Part shown: piece after piece, positions 25,016 through 38,561 of the stretch
How the letters are laid out: each line of letters begins with the position of its first letter
How positions within the stretch are numbered: the first letter of the stretch is position 1
Assembly (NCBI GenBank): GCA_040954595.2
Contig: CM082576.2
Coordinates: forward strand, 14,446,001 to 14,510,000
From: Balanoglossus misakiensis
Taxonomy: Eukaryota; Hemichordata
Length of the DNA stretch: 64,000 nt
Reading direction: 5' to 3'
The notes under the pieces: model-generated
The model's database searches: none
Seen by the model: the letters and a program-made list of their open reading frames with translations, nothing else
Told to the model about the DNA's origin: nothing
Made by a program: the position numbers and the translations under genes

Positions 25016-25368
25016 AAAACCAAATACATGTATATATATCCTCTTGAAAAAGAAATTAATCACAAGATGAACATTTCCTGGGTATCTTGTAACACTATAT
25101 TCTAGGTACTTTTTTCGTTACATCCTTCATTCAATGGGAGTAATACACCCATTTACAGGTTGAGGTACCCACCACTCCTGGGTGGAGGAAAAGCAATGAG
25201 AAATGCCTTGGCACAAAAAAACATCAAGGCTTGCTCTGGGTCTCAAAGTCACCATCTTGTCCTCCGATACTGATACCGGTATCCCATGGCAACTCCTCTA
25301 CTTGTTCCTGAATGATGATGTCATAGGACTGAAGAAGATTCCAAACAATACAACGGTCCCCTTCATCA

Positions 25369-28300
25369 TCAGACTATGGCATACTGTTCATATAAAAGTT
25401 CTCTGATTTTGAAGTAGTCCTCACACAGACAGCCTTCCAAGGAAATTAAGCCGGCTTCACTCTGAAATTAAACATAGAAATATAATAGATATAGATGGTC
25501 TGTCACTAGTTATGTACATCAGTGTCTCGCTTGGAGCAGAATCCACTGTCTCTCTACGGTCTGACAGGGGTAAGCCATCAATAATTAAATGCACTGGCAC
25601 AATTGAAAATTCAAATAAAATGTCTCATCTCATAAACTCTATTACTTCAATAAAAACACAATTCTACATAAAGACAACATTATTTTCTTACCCTCTTGAT
25701 TGCCACCATGTTGTTACACACAATGACACCACCAACAAACTCTGCCTGTATTCCTTGCCTCAACAACACTTGTTTCAATTCCATTAACCTTGGCTCATTG
25801 ATGAATACTTCTAGGTGACCAGGTGCCTGCAAACAAGTTATACAGTCGATCAGATCTTTGATTGGTGGTACAATGTACAGTAGAGCCTTGTTCTGGGTAA
25901 TTCAGACTACCCCAGTTGAATGAAAAATTATTAAATTGTGTAACTGCTCTTACATATACCATTCACAATATTATTTTTAAGCAGTCTTTTCCATCTGGGT
26001 ATCTCCTCTACTGAAATGAAACACTTTCTCTGAGCAAAAGTTGACATTGGTAGAATTAAGGGGATTTAAAATAAATGAAACTGGGGAATTACATGAACAT
26101 GTATATGTGTAATAATGATGTTATTCCAAAACACAAAGACCATGTTAGATTTTGAAAAATTATCAGTTATGACTGACATCATAAAAGATACATCTTTAAT
26201 ATCGAAACATACCAACAGTCAATATATGCAACTTACTTCATTCGGTGGAAGTCCTTCAAGGGTAGGTACTGAATCAAGAGTCTTTGTCTCTGTCTTCTTA
26301 CCACTGGGTTCTGTCAACAATCATCAATTCATGCTCATTTACAAGCTTGTTTATATTGTCGTATAAGTACTTTCAGTTTTAAAACATGCATTGATAAAAC
26401 TGGAATGGTGCATTAGAAAAGAATAATGGCATAATTTTTGTAGGGAAATCACCTTACATTCCAAGTCTAGTCATATAAAAAGTGAATTAACATTTTTGAC
26501 CTTGGCTTTCTGATATACTATATACAAAAAGTTGAGAAACACAAAACTGCTCAAAAAAGCATGTATGACAAAGGTCTTTTGCAAAACTAGCATGATTACC
26601 ACAAAGACCTTTCCTGTAGATGTGTTGCCTCTTATACGAGTCGGCAATATTTTATATGATGAACCGACAGCCTGGTCAATGACTAATCCATTATCACAAT
26701 CTCCAGTCTTGCCCTGTAGAGGTCTATAACATTTGATAAACCCAAGATGATCTGATATCACACCACTTACCGCTCTGTTTGGGTACAACAACATCCTCGC
26801 CATCTTCTGTGAGTTCACCTTCTTCCAAGATAACGCCAGTGTCCACGGAGGCAGCACCCAGCTCCAGCTGGCCATCCACCCAGGCCAACTCGGCGTCCTT
26901 GGCTTTGGCAAACTCCAAGGAACTGACCAGTGCATCTTTTAATTTCACCTGCAAACAGTAGTTATTGTAAAGGTAAGGATTTTCATAAACAGCAGAAGGG
27001 AAGAAATGATATATCGACCACTGATGTTTTGAAGGGACGGAGAATATAAGGTACAGTTTTAATTGTTGATTGTGGTCAATATTTGACATCCTTGAAAAAC
27101 CTACATACACAGCGGAATTGTCAATAAAAATATAAGTTCTCCATTTCACAAAGGTCTGTTTTACAAAACGGTCACTTGACAGACAATGTGGAGAAAACAT
27201 GATGATGCAAATACTACAATTATGCTGAGACTCAGGTGTGAGTATTGTATTCGGCATAACTTGCTTTGAGATACAAGACAGATCTTGGAAGAATGCATTT
27301 CCTGCTCATTAGAAAAAAAATCACTTGTGAAAAATCGACAATAACTACCTGGAAGATGTGGCTCTCCATGGTTGCGTCACAAGTTTCATTGACTCTAGGA
27401 ACCATGACTTTTGTGATACCCACTGATGTCCGGCAGTATTCCGCAAACGACTCTGTAGCCTCTGCTGTTCCGTGAACTAATATCTGTAATTTGAAGTCAT
27501 CAGACCATTATTAGACTGCTACCACTTACTATTCTGCTAACATTAACTCTCACATTAAAGGTATACGGTCACCTATGGAAATTTAGCTACAGTTACCATA
27601 GCTAACTGAGAACTGGCCAATCACAGATTTTCAACGGGTGGCACAAGTGAAAAAAAGAGTGCCACCAGATGTTCTTGAGAACATTCAGATACGCCATTTA
27701 TGGACATACGTAAATTGGAGGTGACCATGTACCTTTAAAAGCAGAAACTTTGTCCCTATAAAAAAAGAGGACTCTAGCTTTTGTGAACTTTATGTGCACA
27801 GCTCTTGCAAAGTCATCTTCTCTAAAGTTATAAGAAACAATCACTGAAACAGATTTGTTGATCTCGACAATGTCATAAACTATTCACTTGTCGTACATGG
27901 CCTACAAAACAATTTCATCGCTAAAACTGCATGTACCGGTACATGTACGTTTTAAACCATCACACTCAAAAAATTGTAAATTTTAACTTTTAAAATGGTG
28001 GATCATGATGACTCAATCATACCTAGTATACAGAAAGATTGGCCACTAAAGCTTCTCTAATATAGGCCAGGCACTATTTTCAAACAAATGCTCTGAGCAC
28101 TTTCGGCAAATGACAGCAGATAGGAAAATTACGTGTTTCATTCACATGAAATAAATGACCAGTTCACAAAACACTGACAATGCAGAGACGACCTTACCAT
28201 TTGTTTGGGTTTCATGATGGACAGGATTTTCCTGATGGATTCACCGTCTGACCTTCCTTCAAAATCAATGAAAGTCACCGGGCAGCTGAATCAAATGGGA

Positions 28301-31057
28301 ATGAGTGCAAATTAATTCAAATCATCTGTTCTCCATGTGCAGGTTCTGGATGTACAAATTCTGCAAATCCACTCTTGACAAAATCACAGCATGAAATGTA
28401 CCCAAGCTTGACTCAATTCTTAGACAGTTACTGTCTATAGCCCAATCAGCTGGCGAAACCTTACAAATGAAAGTCTTTCCCTAGGAATTTTGGTGCAGAT
28501 CTCTTAGTTGAAACTGTTGGTCCACAACAGCATACTGTAAAACACTTTATTTTCGCGAGCAATAAATTTTCGCGAAATACGCGAGAGCCAAAATAGCGTG
28601 AAAATAAAAAGTCGCATAATTTTTTTTTAAAGATAACGATGCAGTGAATGAAATAAGAGAACGCGAAAATTAATACTCACGAAACAGTGGCCTCTCTCGA
28701 TATCGCGAAAATTTCAACTCGCGAAAATAAAGTGGACAAAACAGGACAAGAAATACTTTTTCAACATGATAATTGATGAAGGCAGTTATCCTTACTTGAT
28801 GTCTATGGTCTTTTCCATGGCCACACACTTGGTGGGTACATTGCTGATGTCTGTAAATCCAGAAATTGACACGATGCATGGGGGTTAATGACCAAGGTAT
28901 CAATAATATTAGTACTGATCTGAAGCACATTACCTGAGAAATAGCATGTTTTTGACAGATATTGTTTGTCTCTGTCTCAAGTGAAAGATTCTTCTTGAAA
29001 ACAGAGCACATAAACCCATGACCATCCTACTATTGATGTAAAGCATAGTTGATGCCAGTGGAAACTCTATTTTAAAGTATAGACACAAAACCAGTGGTGT
29101 TATTAAACCTTCTGCACCCTGATCCCTGGAGACCTGTGATGCTGATGTCATATAGGAAGTTTTTTCGTAAGGATGATCAAAGGTTATAAAAACTCTTCAA
29201 GAATAACCAGAACTTCTGCATTAAAGGGATTACTCAACAAGAGAATGACATTAGGTGTAGTTCTGTTGCTAAAGGAATGCTTTAATAGTCACACACCATT
29301 TGCTGGATGCTTCGGGATTCCACATTTCAAATTCAACAGAGCAAACTCTAGTACTGTGTGTTCAGTAGTATGGTCTCACATTAGGAGTTGAGACAATTTG
29401 ATTTTATTTGCTTGATGTCACGGTGATTAACCTACCTTGTTCCATTTCAGTGTCACCATCCAGACCAAGTTCTTTATCCTGATAACAATTAGAAGATAAT
29501 AACATACATCATATCACTGCAATAAACATATATTTAACTCAATCTGTACTGAGTGTAGTTGTTACAAGGGTTTAATCATTTGATTCATATTGCTTCATCC
29601 AGTTACAACAGGTACAGGTCCTGTAATTCAGTTCCCACTGGCAGCATTATGGCACTTGGATAAATTTCCCTTGTTGTACTTGAGAAGAATCAGCGACCCA
29701 AATCCTAATTGACAGGTGGTAGACTAACATCACCCTGTTTGCCTGTAAGTATTTTGTTGTAATATTGCCCAAACAAATTACTTCCATTGATGTATACTAC
29801 GTCTACTTTTCTTGATGCCAAAGCTATCACTATCAGAAAGAATGTTAGTCAAAAGTGCAACACTGATTCAGCAAATGCTGAATTTGAAATCTGCTCACCA
29901 GTTTCTTCTCGTCATCATCGCCAGCCGCTAACTCCGATATCATGAAATCTTCCGGCTTGATGATTTCTCCATAGTCGTCCCATTTTATCCTTTCTTCGTG
30001 CGACGGAAACATCGGATAGGACTTCTTGGCTTGCTTGAAGAAACCACCTTTTCTGCTCCCCTATTAAAAAGGAAAAAAAAGTCCATGAGCATTTGACCTG
30101 TGGATCTCATATGGTGTGTCCAACCAGTAGTCTCCACGCCAACACTACGATGCCGTATGCGACATGTTTGAAATGGCAATGTTTATAATACATTTTTGTA
30201 CTACCTATACAGAGTTTGCATTCAATTGATAGAGGTAACAGCAACCAGATGGGGAAATGGTCGACTGACAAACCTACTCCAGAATAAAATGTGACACGCT
30301 GATTACTGCAATGTTCTGTGGAAAACAGTCACTGATGAAGCAAGGCAAACGGTTATGGATACAGGCGCACATAAAGAATACATGTATTTCTGTGTTTGTT
30401 TTACACAAGTGTTTTTTGTTTGCACCAAGGTCAATTTGAATTCAAGTTTTTCCATGTACATGTACTTACTTCGCTCTTCATCATCAGATCATGTTTAGCT
30501 TTAGTTCCAGCGCCCTCAACTTCCATCTCCTCATCACTGTCATCACTGGATTCGCCAGACAATGTGCTGTGGAGAAGAAGTCAACACTATGTTACCATGG
30601 TAAACACTACAATCAGTTTTCCAAAAGAAACAGCACATTATTGTAAGTATTGCAATATTTTCTCCGTCATTTAAATGCAGTTGTCAAACAAAAAAACAGG
30701 AGAGTGGTATTACAGGAACAACTTTTTTGAAATACCGCACTTTCCACTATTCCGGTATACAGTCAACATAGCATGTGGGCAAGATTTGCAATGGGTGTAT
30801 TTACCTGAAGTTATACATCTGTGCACTTTATGCATCAGAGCCCCATGTCTGCTCATAAGAGGTGTTGATGCTACAAATGCAGAATGGTTTGACTTACCCT
30901 TTGTCTTGAGTTTTCAGTTTGTTTTCATATTCTTTTTCTTTCTCTTTCTTCAAATATTCGTCTAGTTCTGGTCCTTCAAGCCTCACCCTCTTTCTAATCT
31001 ACATCAAGAGATAAAACATAAAATTTGAGTGAACATTATATGCTGTAACTATTACTG

Positions 31058-31098
<41 letters not shown>

Positions 31099-31225
31099 GT
31101 CGTCATCATCACCGTCATCATCATCATCATCAGCAGCATCATCATCATCATCATCATCTTTTTCATCATCATCATCATCATCGTCATCGTCATCATCATC
31201 ATCGTCATCGTCGTCATCGTCATCG

Positions 31226-31256
<31 letters not shown>

Positions 31257-34200
31257 CACCATCATCACTACCACCATCACCATCATCACCATCATCACTA
31301 CCACCATCACCATCATCATCATCATCATCATGCATTTCTTAGATTCTTTTCATGGTTTCACACATTTCGTATACCAGTAGTACCATTCTGATGTGTCAAA
31401 GTTTCCAGCACTTAAAACTGAAAGAGGAACTCAATACAGCGTTTCTCTGTTAGAGCCTAACTGATGAGCACTTACTGTTAGATTTATTGCTTTTGTGCTA
31501 GGCTGCTCAATCAACTTCATGGCTAGCGTTCCTGGCGACGTCCTTGTGGTCAATATCACACAATTTTTGGGATTACCACAATAGTCCAAAAATAAATCTC
31601 TTGAGAAGCCCCACTCCAAATCTGGCACACTGGCAAGAACAGTCTGTGGATATGAAGAACATATGAAAGGCTAGCTATGTGGTTACAGGAATGGGTTGAA
31701 CATATAATTTTGCAAACAGGTTTCGGGTTATCCTACAAAGCACTTTACTGCTTGAATGAATTATCATTGGTCGTACATGTTAAATGGCTTTGGGCACTTC
31801 TGATCTTGAGTGACGTAGAGTTCTCAACTGTGAAATCAGATAAAACATACAGACATACATCCATCCATACAGACGAAACCTATCCCATAAGGTCCCACTG
31901 GTATATACCTATATACAAGTGGGACCTAACAAAACAGACTGACTGCTGTCATTCATAATTAAACACTGTACAAAGTAACTGACCCGGCATCATTTGAAAT
32001 TTAGCCATGTTTTTAATATGTCACTTACAGGCTCTGTAAACAGTACAGCATTCTGGAATTATCCAATATAGCATTCAAATTAACTGATTCATGTAGTGTA
32101 TCACACTTAATAGATCCATCTGCATATAAAACCCAGATTCCTTTCTACCAGGCAGTGCATGTGTTATGAAAAATCAGTGTCCCAGACATAAAGATGCCAG
32201 TGTTTAATTATACTTGTATCATGCTGGACAACAATAACACGACCGCATTCAATATTGAAATGAAAAGACATTATCTTGATTATGGATTAGACACTTACCC
32301 TGGGTTCTGGCACTTTCTTGAGTTCCGACAAACTGTGACACAACTGGAGATGTTTGAAGTGGAACGGGTTGTTTCTTCTGTCTTCGAAAGATCTCATGAT
32401 CTTGTCACTCATCCATTCCACCTGAGACTTGGCAAACTCCACCACGTTGTAACTGACATTGTTCAACAACGCCAGGGAATAAGAGCCAAGGCCGGACTCT
32501 TGCGATCTCCACATTTGGTCCTGTATGGAAAATACACACAACAGCATCAAATACGAGTCAACAGGGAACCATGATTCACATCTTTGCCATCGTTACCAAG
32601 CCAAAGCAAATATTATGATGACAAGCACATTGAGAAGACATTTTTATCGGTATGGTATAGGTAGGAAAGTCAGTCCAACTATTCCAAGTTTTTAATAAAG
32701 ATCATTCAGAAGACATGTTTTTAATCATTCAGAAGACAGGAACTGCGGTCGAGCATATTTTACATTTTACACATTTTTATCCACAACAAATGTCATCGTG
32801 TGTGTCACTAAATTGGAGAGAACCGAAATGTGGCTCCATCATCATCATCATCATCACCAGACATAGACTTCCATAATAATCTGGTTCAGAGAAACACTCT
32901 GAGGTTGACAGAATAGAGCATGCTGTTGAAAGCTGGTCAAATTTTCATGGAAGAGTCTGAGCAGTTGAAGAGTACAGTATAAAGTCAAAAGTATGATGAT
33001 TTTTGACACATGGCTAAACAGACATACATTTAGGTTGGTGAGACAATTCAAACAGAGAAATTTCAAATGTAGTTTCAAGGTCATGAAATTCATACACAAC
33101 ACTAGAAAATACTTACCAATAGCTGGCATAATTCTAATACTCTACCAGCAGTGTCTACGGCCACTAAAACGTTGCCACCATTCCTCATTGTATGCAAAAT
33201 ATTGGCTGTTGAGGACATCAAAGATAGCATAAATGAGGCTGAATTCAATTGTAGAGCACTTTTACAGGGTACGATTTTAACAAGCAGTTACCTCTCTCCA
33301 GGCCTTTTAGGCAAGTATTTCCTCAATTACGTCAAAGCAGACAAAATCAACACATTACTTACATGAACTAAGATCTGCATGTGAACAATAATCAACACTT
33401 CGGAATACATTTTTTTTCAAGTACATGTATAAACAAACACCAAATCCAGAATCTAATCAATTCAAGTATTCTTCGCACAGAAACTAGTAATCAAATATCC
33501 ATGTGAGTGAGACACGCAATAACAGATCTAACACAAGGTTAAGATATTATCATAGTTTATGACACAATGCAGAAAATCACCACAAAGACAACGACATACT
33601 TACTCATAAGCTGTTCATCTCTGGTCTTCCTCTTTGCTTGATAGTATGTACTATTATAGGCATCTGTGATGAGTAAGGCTGGTCTGGTTATTGATTCCAA
33701 GACACCACCATTCAGATGCCTTTCCTTTTTGTGATTATAATCTACAGCATATATGATATCTTCCTCTCCTTCTTTCAATATTTTCCATATTGTACCGCCT
33801 ATCATGTGACCTGCCGGAAATGGCATGATGGTCAAACCATGGCCCTTGCCTGTAGAGTAAATATACAAAAACAATGATTCATTAAATTCATAAATCAATT
33901 ATGACAATATGACTGTGTTTGCTATACACTGCTATTTCACATATCATTCCAATATTACTTGCACTACAATTGCAGATGTACATTAATAGTGTGACAAGCT
34001 CAGCTGTTTTTGATATTTACCACTACTTCATTTTCATACCAATCCATGATACTTGCACTAAAGTTGCAGGTGAAAATGTTTCACTTCTGTCAGATGTAAG
34101 TTTTCACTTTCTACTGTCTACACCATACTCATGTAATGGTGTATACAATAGACTAAACCCGGGAAAGTGAAAAGTTTTTAGAAGAACCACAATAATTTAG

Positions 34201-35394
34201 CAACACTATCTTATGATATCATTTTAACATCCAAGAACAGATCTTTGAATAAGTGAAACAATGAACAAGGATCACTCCCCATGATTCGCGAATACTGTCT
34301 GCTGGTAAAAAACACTCACACACATTTTTGCAGATGACATACCTTTCATTTCACTGATCTGTGAGTACTTTAACTGAATAATCTTATCAAATGCAGCATC
34401 AACATCATCAAGTGTGAACAAGTCGAAGTCTTCTGTGTTGTGTCTGGACTGTAAGTGTAAAACAAGAAAGGTTTTATTTTAGGGAATGACTATCAACTAT
34501 GGGATGCGTGAAAAGATGGCAAATTCTAGATGCTACTGATTTGGGACATTGGTTATGACAATAAACTGTTGTTAATAAAATGCATCATTTCTCTATTTTG
34601 TGCACTAAGTCAGGGTATTTTCACTTGACAAGTCTAGGAACATGGGTTATAACTGATGCAAGATAGCCAGTGACTTGTTATAATTACAAAACAGAGATGG
34701 GGTTTACACTAACCTGGAACAAATCATACATGAACATTTGCCCCATCTTGTAGACTGGACTTGTGGCGTAGATGGGACAACTGAGACCACATTTACCGAC
34801 CATGTACGGCAATGCCCCCAGATGAAGTCCGTCTGGATACGACAACAGCACAGCATCTATTTGGTGGATGTGACTGCAAAACAATTTGCAAAGTTATGAA
34901 CAGGAATTAGAAGGCACACATACAGTGGCCAGAATAATACTCTTTGTACAATATTTTTTTTACCATTGGTTGAACTGTTCACATACCAGGACGACTGAAA
35001 CACATTCAACCACTGAACTCCACTTTGACATCAATCTGACCACCACAAGGTGCACCATTGTTAAATAACAAGGCATAGATAGACCAAACTGTGGCAGTGA
35101 AAGTATAAACGTTGCCTGAATTTTTAATGGTTCATCATCAATGACCAACTTTATCATTAAGAATCTAAAACTGTACAATCATATAATCATCACCAAGTGC
35201 TTTTCTAAAGAATACCATGATTTTAAGCAGCCCTCTACCCACCTTTTTAAATTCTCAATGTACTCTCCCGTAGTGAAGTTTTCATCCCAGCCACAGTCTA
35301 GTAGAAACCTAAACTCATCTACCTGCAGCAGGTAACAGAGAGGTCCTTCATCATAGGCACCAGAGAGGGCAGTCAATTTAATAATTGATGTCAT
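25369..35394 (-). CDS. CPSF2: Cleavage and polyadenylation specificity factor subunit 2 (CPSF100)
   Basis: Eighteen coding exons, 5' to 3': 35243-35394, 34714-34873, 34343-34448, 33604-33849, 33117-33205, 32299-32520, 31476-31643, 30898-30998, 30470-30566, 29899-30060, 29436-29478, 28796-28850, 28198-28285, 27349-27483, 26771-26948, 26237-26310, 25692-25826, 25369-25461. Total about 767 residues against 782 in human. The start [12 protein letters not shown] and the end YEQYAIV are nearly those of vertebrate CPSF2. CPSF100 is the catalytically inactive metallo-beta-lactamase/beta-CASP partner of CPSF73 in the pre-mRNA 3'-end complex (nucleus). The metal-binding HxHxDH motif is replaced by YPDGLHLG, as expected. 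The beta-CASP region contains [17 protein letters not shown], and the C-terminal part contains [11 protein letters not shown]. All phases close. An intron (30999-31475) carries a 280-bp ATC repeat. Confidence 0.97.
27555..27738. mobile_element. TTAA-flanked MITE (piggyBac-like), copy 1
   Basis: TTAA, then AGGTATACGGTCACC at the left; GGTGACCATGTACCT, then TTAA at the right. 184 bp, no coding capacity. It lies in a CPSF2 intron. TTAA target duplication and inverted ends are typical of non-autonomous piggyBac elements. Confidence 0.7.
28533..28736. mobile_element. CGCG-rich MITE copy
   Basis: Left end TACTGTAAAACACTTTATTT then TCGCGA; right end CTCGCGAAAATAAAGTGGAC. About 204 bp, no coding capacity, in a CPSF2 intron. 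Confidence 0.6.
31054..31331. repeat. Imperfect ATC/TCA microsatellite, about 280 bp
   Basis: Runs of TCA interrupted by TCG, ACC and CAG triplets in a CPSF2 intron. The poly-His, poly-Asp and poly-Met open frames across it are artefacts of the repeat. Confidence 0.85.
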
Positions 35395-35814
35395 CGCTGT
35401 TGCTTGTGTGTCTCTCTTCAGGTCAGCTGTATCTAGGATCAAAGTGATACAATTATTAAATTATGTGCACTTTGACATGTGATTGTAAAGATAGAAATTC
35501 AGTGTAGATATTAAGAGGGAGTGGAAACTAATAATAACATATTCAATGATAATGTCATTAGAAATTCAGACACAAAAAAGTAGTAAGGTAACATTTATAT
35601 CAACTCCAGCGGGTTGGGAATTGCAGTAAAGCATGGCAGTCTGTACATGTACTGCGTTAACATCCATCCTCGCTTCAAGTTGGTAAACACAGTGACATAG
35701 GAACATATCCACAACCCCAATAATTACCAGCTCCCTTGATTGTAAGTGTTTGAGAGTGGAGGCTATGGTTCCATGACCGAAAATGTACAACACAGACTGC
35801 ATTGCAGACATTGG

Positions 35815-35920
35815 CTGCAGTTCAGTAGCCCGAGGTTTTGCCTTTATTTGTGTGTTAGACGGCTGGTTTGGCCGTCTAACACACAAACCAAGGCAAAACC
35901 TCGATCTACTGAACTGCAGC
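35815..35920. repeat. Strong hairpin upstream of CPSF2
   Basis: CTGCAGTTCAGTAG, GAGGTTTTGCCTT and GTGTGTTAGACGGC are mirrored around a short loop (TGGTTT). About 105 bp, arms nearly perfect. Confidence 0.7.
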
Positions 35921-37504
35921 TATTATGTATGCAGACATCAGCGTGGAGGCGACAAAAAGCATAAAACCTTGCAGCCCCAGCCTACCTGAGTAAAATCGGC
36001 TGCAGAGATGGGCTTCGTGTTTACATTCACTGTGTTTTTGCTATTCTCCTTCTGCGATACAGCAGACGATCGGAGAACAGCAAATTTGCATGTAAATGTA
36101 AACATGGAGCCAATATCATGAATATGACATACATTTATCTCTACAGCTGATTTAATCAGATTGACGTCCAGCGAAAGGATTAGTCTGTTCCGCAAAGTCG
36201 GTCATCATGTACAGGACAATATTTAACTTACTTCTTAAACTGGTTTCTAGTACTCTGATATTGTCAAACGCAAAGTCTCAGACCACACTACATCCAGTAG
36301 GGGGCCGCCATCTTTGATGGGTTCATGCAGAACAGAGCATCATGGGAACAACCAACTTTAACTAATTTGTGTTCTTCAAGAGCGTGAGCGAGCACTGTGC
36401 TGACCAAAGTTGCTAAATTCTAGATTTAGCGCCGAAAATTATTTTAGATAGTATCGGCAAAATCTGTCAAGGGCTTATCTGATCAACCAGCAAATGTGTC
36501 CCTGTACCAGACATACGAACATCATGAACATGCGCCCTCACGTGACTTGCAACCATTCGTGATTGATACCTGGATACCATACAGGCATCGGGCATGCTCT
36601 GTATCCTACTCCTTCACAAAATAACACATATTTAAAAAAAAAATAAGTACGTTGTTTTTATGTGTGCATGACACAAATAACACCGAGCCACTCGAAAGAA
36701 AAAACAGTCCGTGATACAGTACTACTATTCTAAAGTTTCTAACTGTAGAATGATTTGTGAATGATATGAAAATCCTTAAAAGTAATTAATTTAATAATAA
36801 ATATGCCACACTCATGCACCCGAATGTAAGTCTATACATGCATATGAAAAATAGAAATGTTTGGATAGGCTGTGATGAAAGACCAAATCTTTGAAGACAA
36901 ATGTTAGATTGCCCCTAGCTGCCTGTGTTCTCCAAACCATGGGGGTAGGTGTGTTTTGATATTCATGATAACGTACGGTATGTACAAAAGAGAAAAAAAA
37001 ATCACTGGAGAGAAAAAATATAAACATTTATAGGTCTATTCGATCGGCAAATCAGAGTAATAGTTGTCGGTTTTGCTCCGATGAGAATTTTTGACATCAC
37101 GTTGTCAAATTTACTGCAAGCCCAACTTCTGTCACAATCGGGCGCGGTTTTCGTGACTGTACGTTTTTGTGATGATGATAATACAGTCATTTTTTTACAA
37201 TTTTAATGCGATTATTTCGGCGAAATCCAGGGTCGAAGTAGGCCTATTTTTATTTAACACGATTGGAACCATTTTTTGGATAATTGCAAGGTAATAAGCA
37301 ATGTAAAACCTCTCAGAACAGTACATATAGTCTATATACACTCGCCATATTCATTTATCATTTTGTGCCGTTTAGTTTTGGCCAAACAATGACAGAAATA
37401 TTCTCCCCAAGTACCACGAATCATATACAGTAGTGACGCTGGGCGACGCCTACGGCATCGAACAACAGCAAGGAATGCTACATTGTTTTTTACAAATAAT
37501 ATTT

Positions 37505-37507
<3 letters not shown>

Positions 37508-37595
<88 letters not shown>

Positions 37596-37615
37596 ACAAC
37601 AACAACAACAAACAA
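37508..37615. repeat. TCA microsatellite followed by AAC repeats
   Basis: About 29 perfect TCA units, then CAACAACAA units. Upstream of the double-START gene promoter. Confidence 0.85.
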
Positions 37616-37929
37616 CACAAACAACACGATTCCTGGCTCTGTCCCCTGTGATTACACTATATAATTTTTTCCAGGAATAAGATAGCGTCCGAGGCTGATG
37701 AATGGTTACCCTAAAAGAAATACGGTCACATTCATGAGAACCGAGAAGAAATCACCCCTATTTTTTTCCGGAGTTGAATTTCAAATTTAAGACAATGTTG
37801 CTCTCTAATTTTAAAATGTTGCACGATGACCACCAGATTTTTTCTCAATTATAAGAGATAATAAGCTAAAGTTTGCAAAGCAAATGATTTTCGATACTAC
37901 GTTTGCGCGTAATATTCCCAGTCAGAACC

Positions 37930-38561
37930 ATGGGGGCGCTAGTTACTAGCGCTCATCCTTCATGCATGCACTGGCGCGGCGCCCGCGCCCAGCAGCTGGA
38001 TGGTTCATCAGCTGGGCTTTTGATTTCGGTACTTGCATGTTGATAGACATCTTTTACGCAGAAAAAGCACTAGACTGTCCCAGTAGTATATAGGACTCGG
38101 ACGCGATCGACGGATGCGGTCCCCCAGCCCGTAGTCCAAAGTGGTCAAGCCCCTTGTTTTGTTTTGTTTCAATCACGTGATTCCTTTTGTGTGACGTCCA
38201 AAGATCAGCTGATCGTTGTACTAGCTGACGGTGATACCGAATGCTGGTATTAATCTGCATAATATGACACTATCACTGCTTATTTTTAAACATGCTCGCG
38301 TGTTGCATTATTGATAGCGATTTTGCTTTCTATGTACGTCCTCGATTCATGTCCGGGTCTTTAGTACACGAACATTGCCAACCAAGGTTAAAACATTTGT
38401 GATAGAGCCACGGGTACAGTAAGGTGTACCATTGTCAACTTTCCTTTCGCTTGTTTATTTTGTGCGCTCCCAATGTGCTGGTATGGTATCAGATAACCGT
38501 ACCTACGCGTATTCTGTGAACGTTGACAAAACGACGAACTTGATGACACAACGGACAGTTC
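37930..38561 (+). promoter_or_regulatory. CpG-rich putative promoter/5'UTR of the double-START gene
   Basis: Base composition changes sharply to GC/CpG-rich (GGCGCGGCGCCCGCGCC near 37975) just upstream of the first coding exon. A short palindrome (GCGCTAGTTACTAGCGC) sits at about 37937. Promoter status is inferred from composition and position. Confidence 0.4.

Larger units (their letters stand above)
23802..25368. other. Convergent 3' ends of the MEIOSIN-like gene and CPSF2
   Basis: No coding exon is seen. Plus-strand AATAAA hexamers at 24615-24620 and 24788-24793 fit the upstream gene. On the minus strand AATAAA (complement of 25010-25015) fits CPSF2. The two genes are tail to tail, with at most about 250 bp between the most distal signals. 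Confidence 0.5.
35395..38561. other. Head-to-head intergenic region between CPSF2 and the double-START gene
   Basis: No coding exon is recognised. For CPSF2 (minus), 35395-35433 may be 5'UTR (acceptor CCTAG next to it), and a donor at 36232 could end a distal leader exon starting near 36340. A 105-bp hairpin occupies 35815-35920. A TCA microsatellite lies at about 37508-37595, followed by AAC repeats. The stretch 37930-38560 is CpG-rich and is the likely promoter and leader of the downstream plus-strand gene. Confidence 0.45.

Noticed and set aside
31036-31335. Poly-Asp, poly-His and poly-Met open frames
   Set aside because: All six readings are translations of the ATC microsatellite inside a CPSF2 intron.
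37433-37680. Poly-Ile/poly-His frames
   Set aside because: Translation of the TCA microsatellite; no homology or start context.
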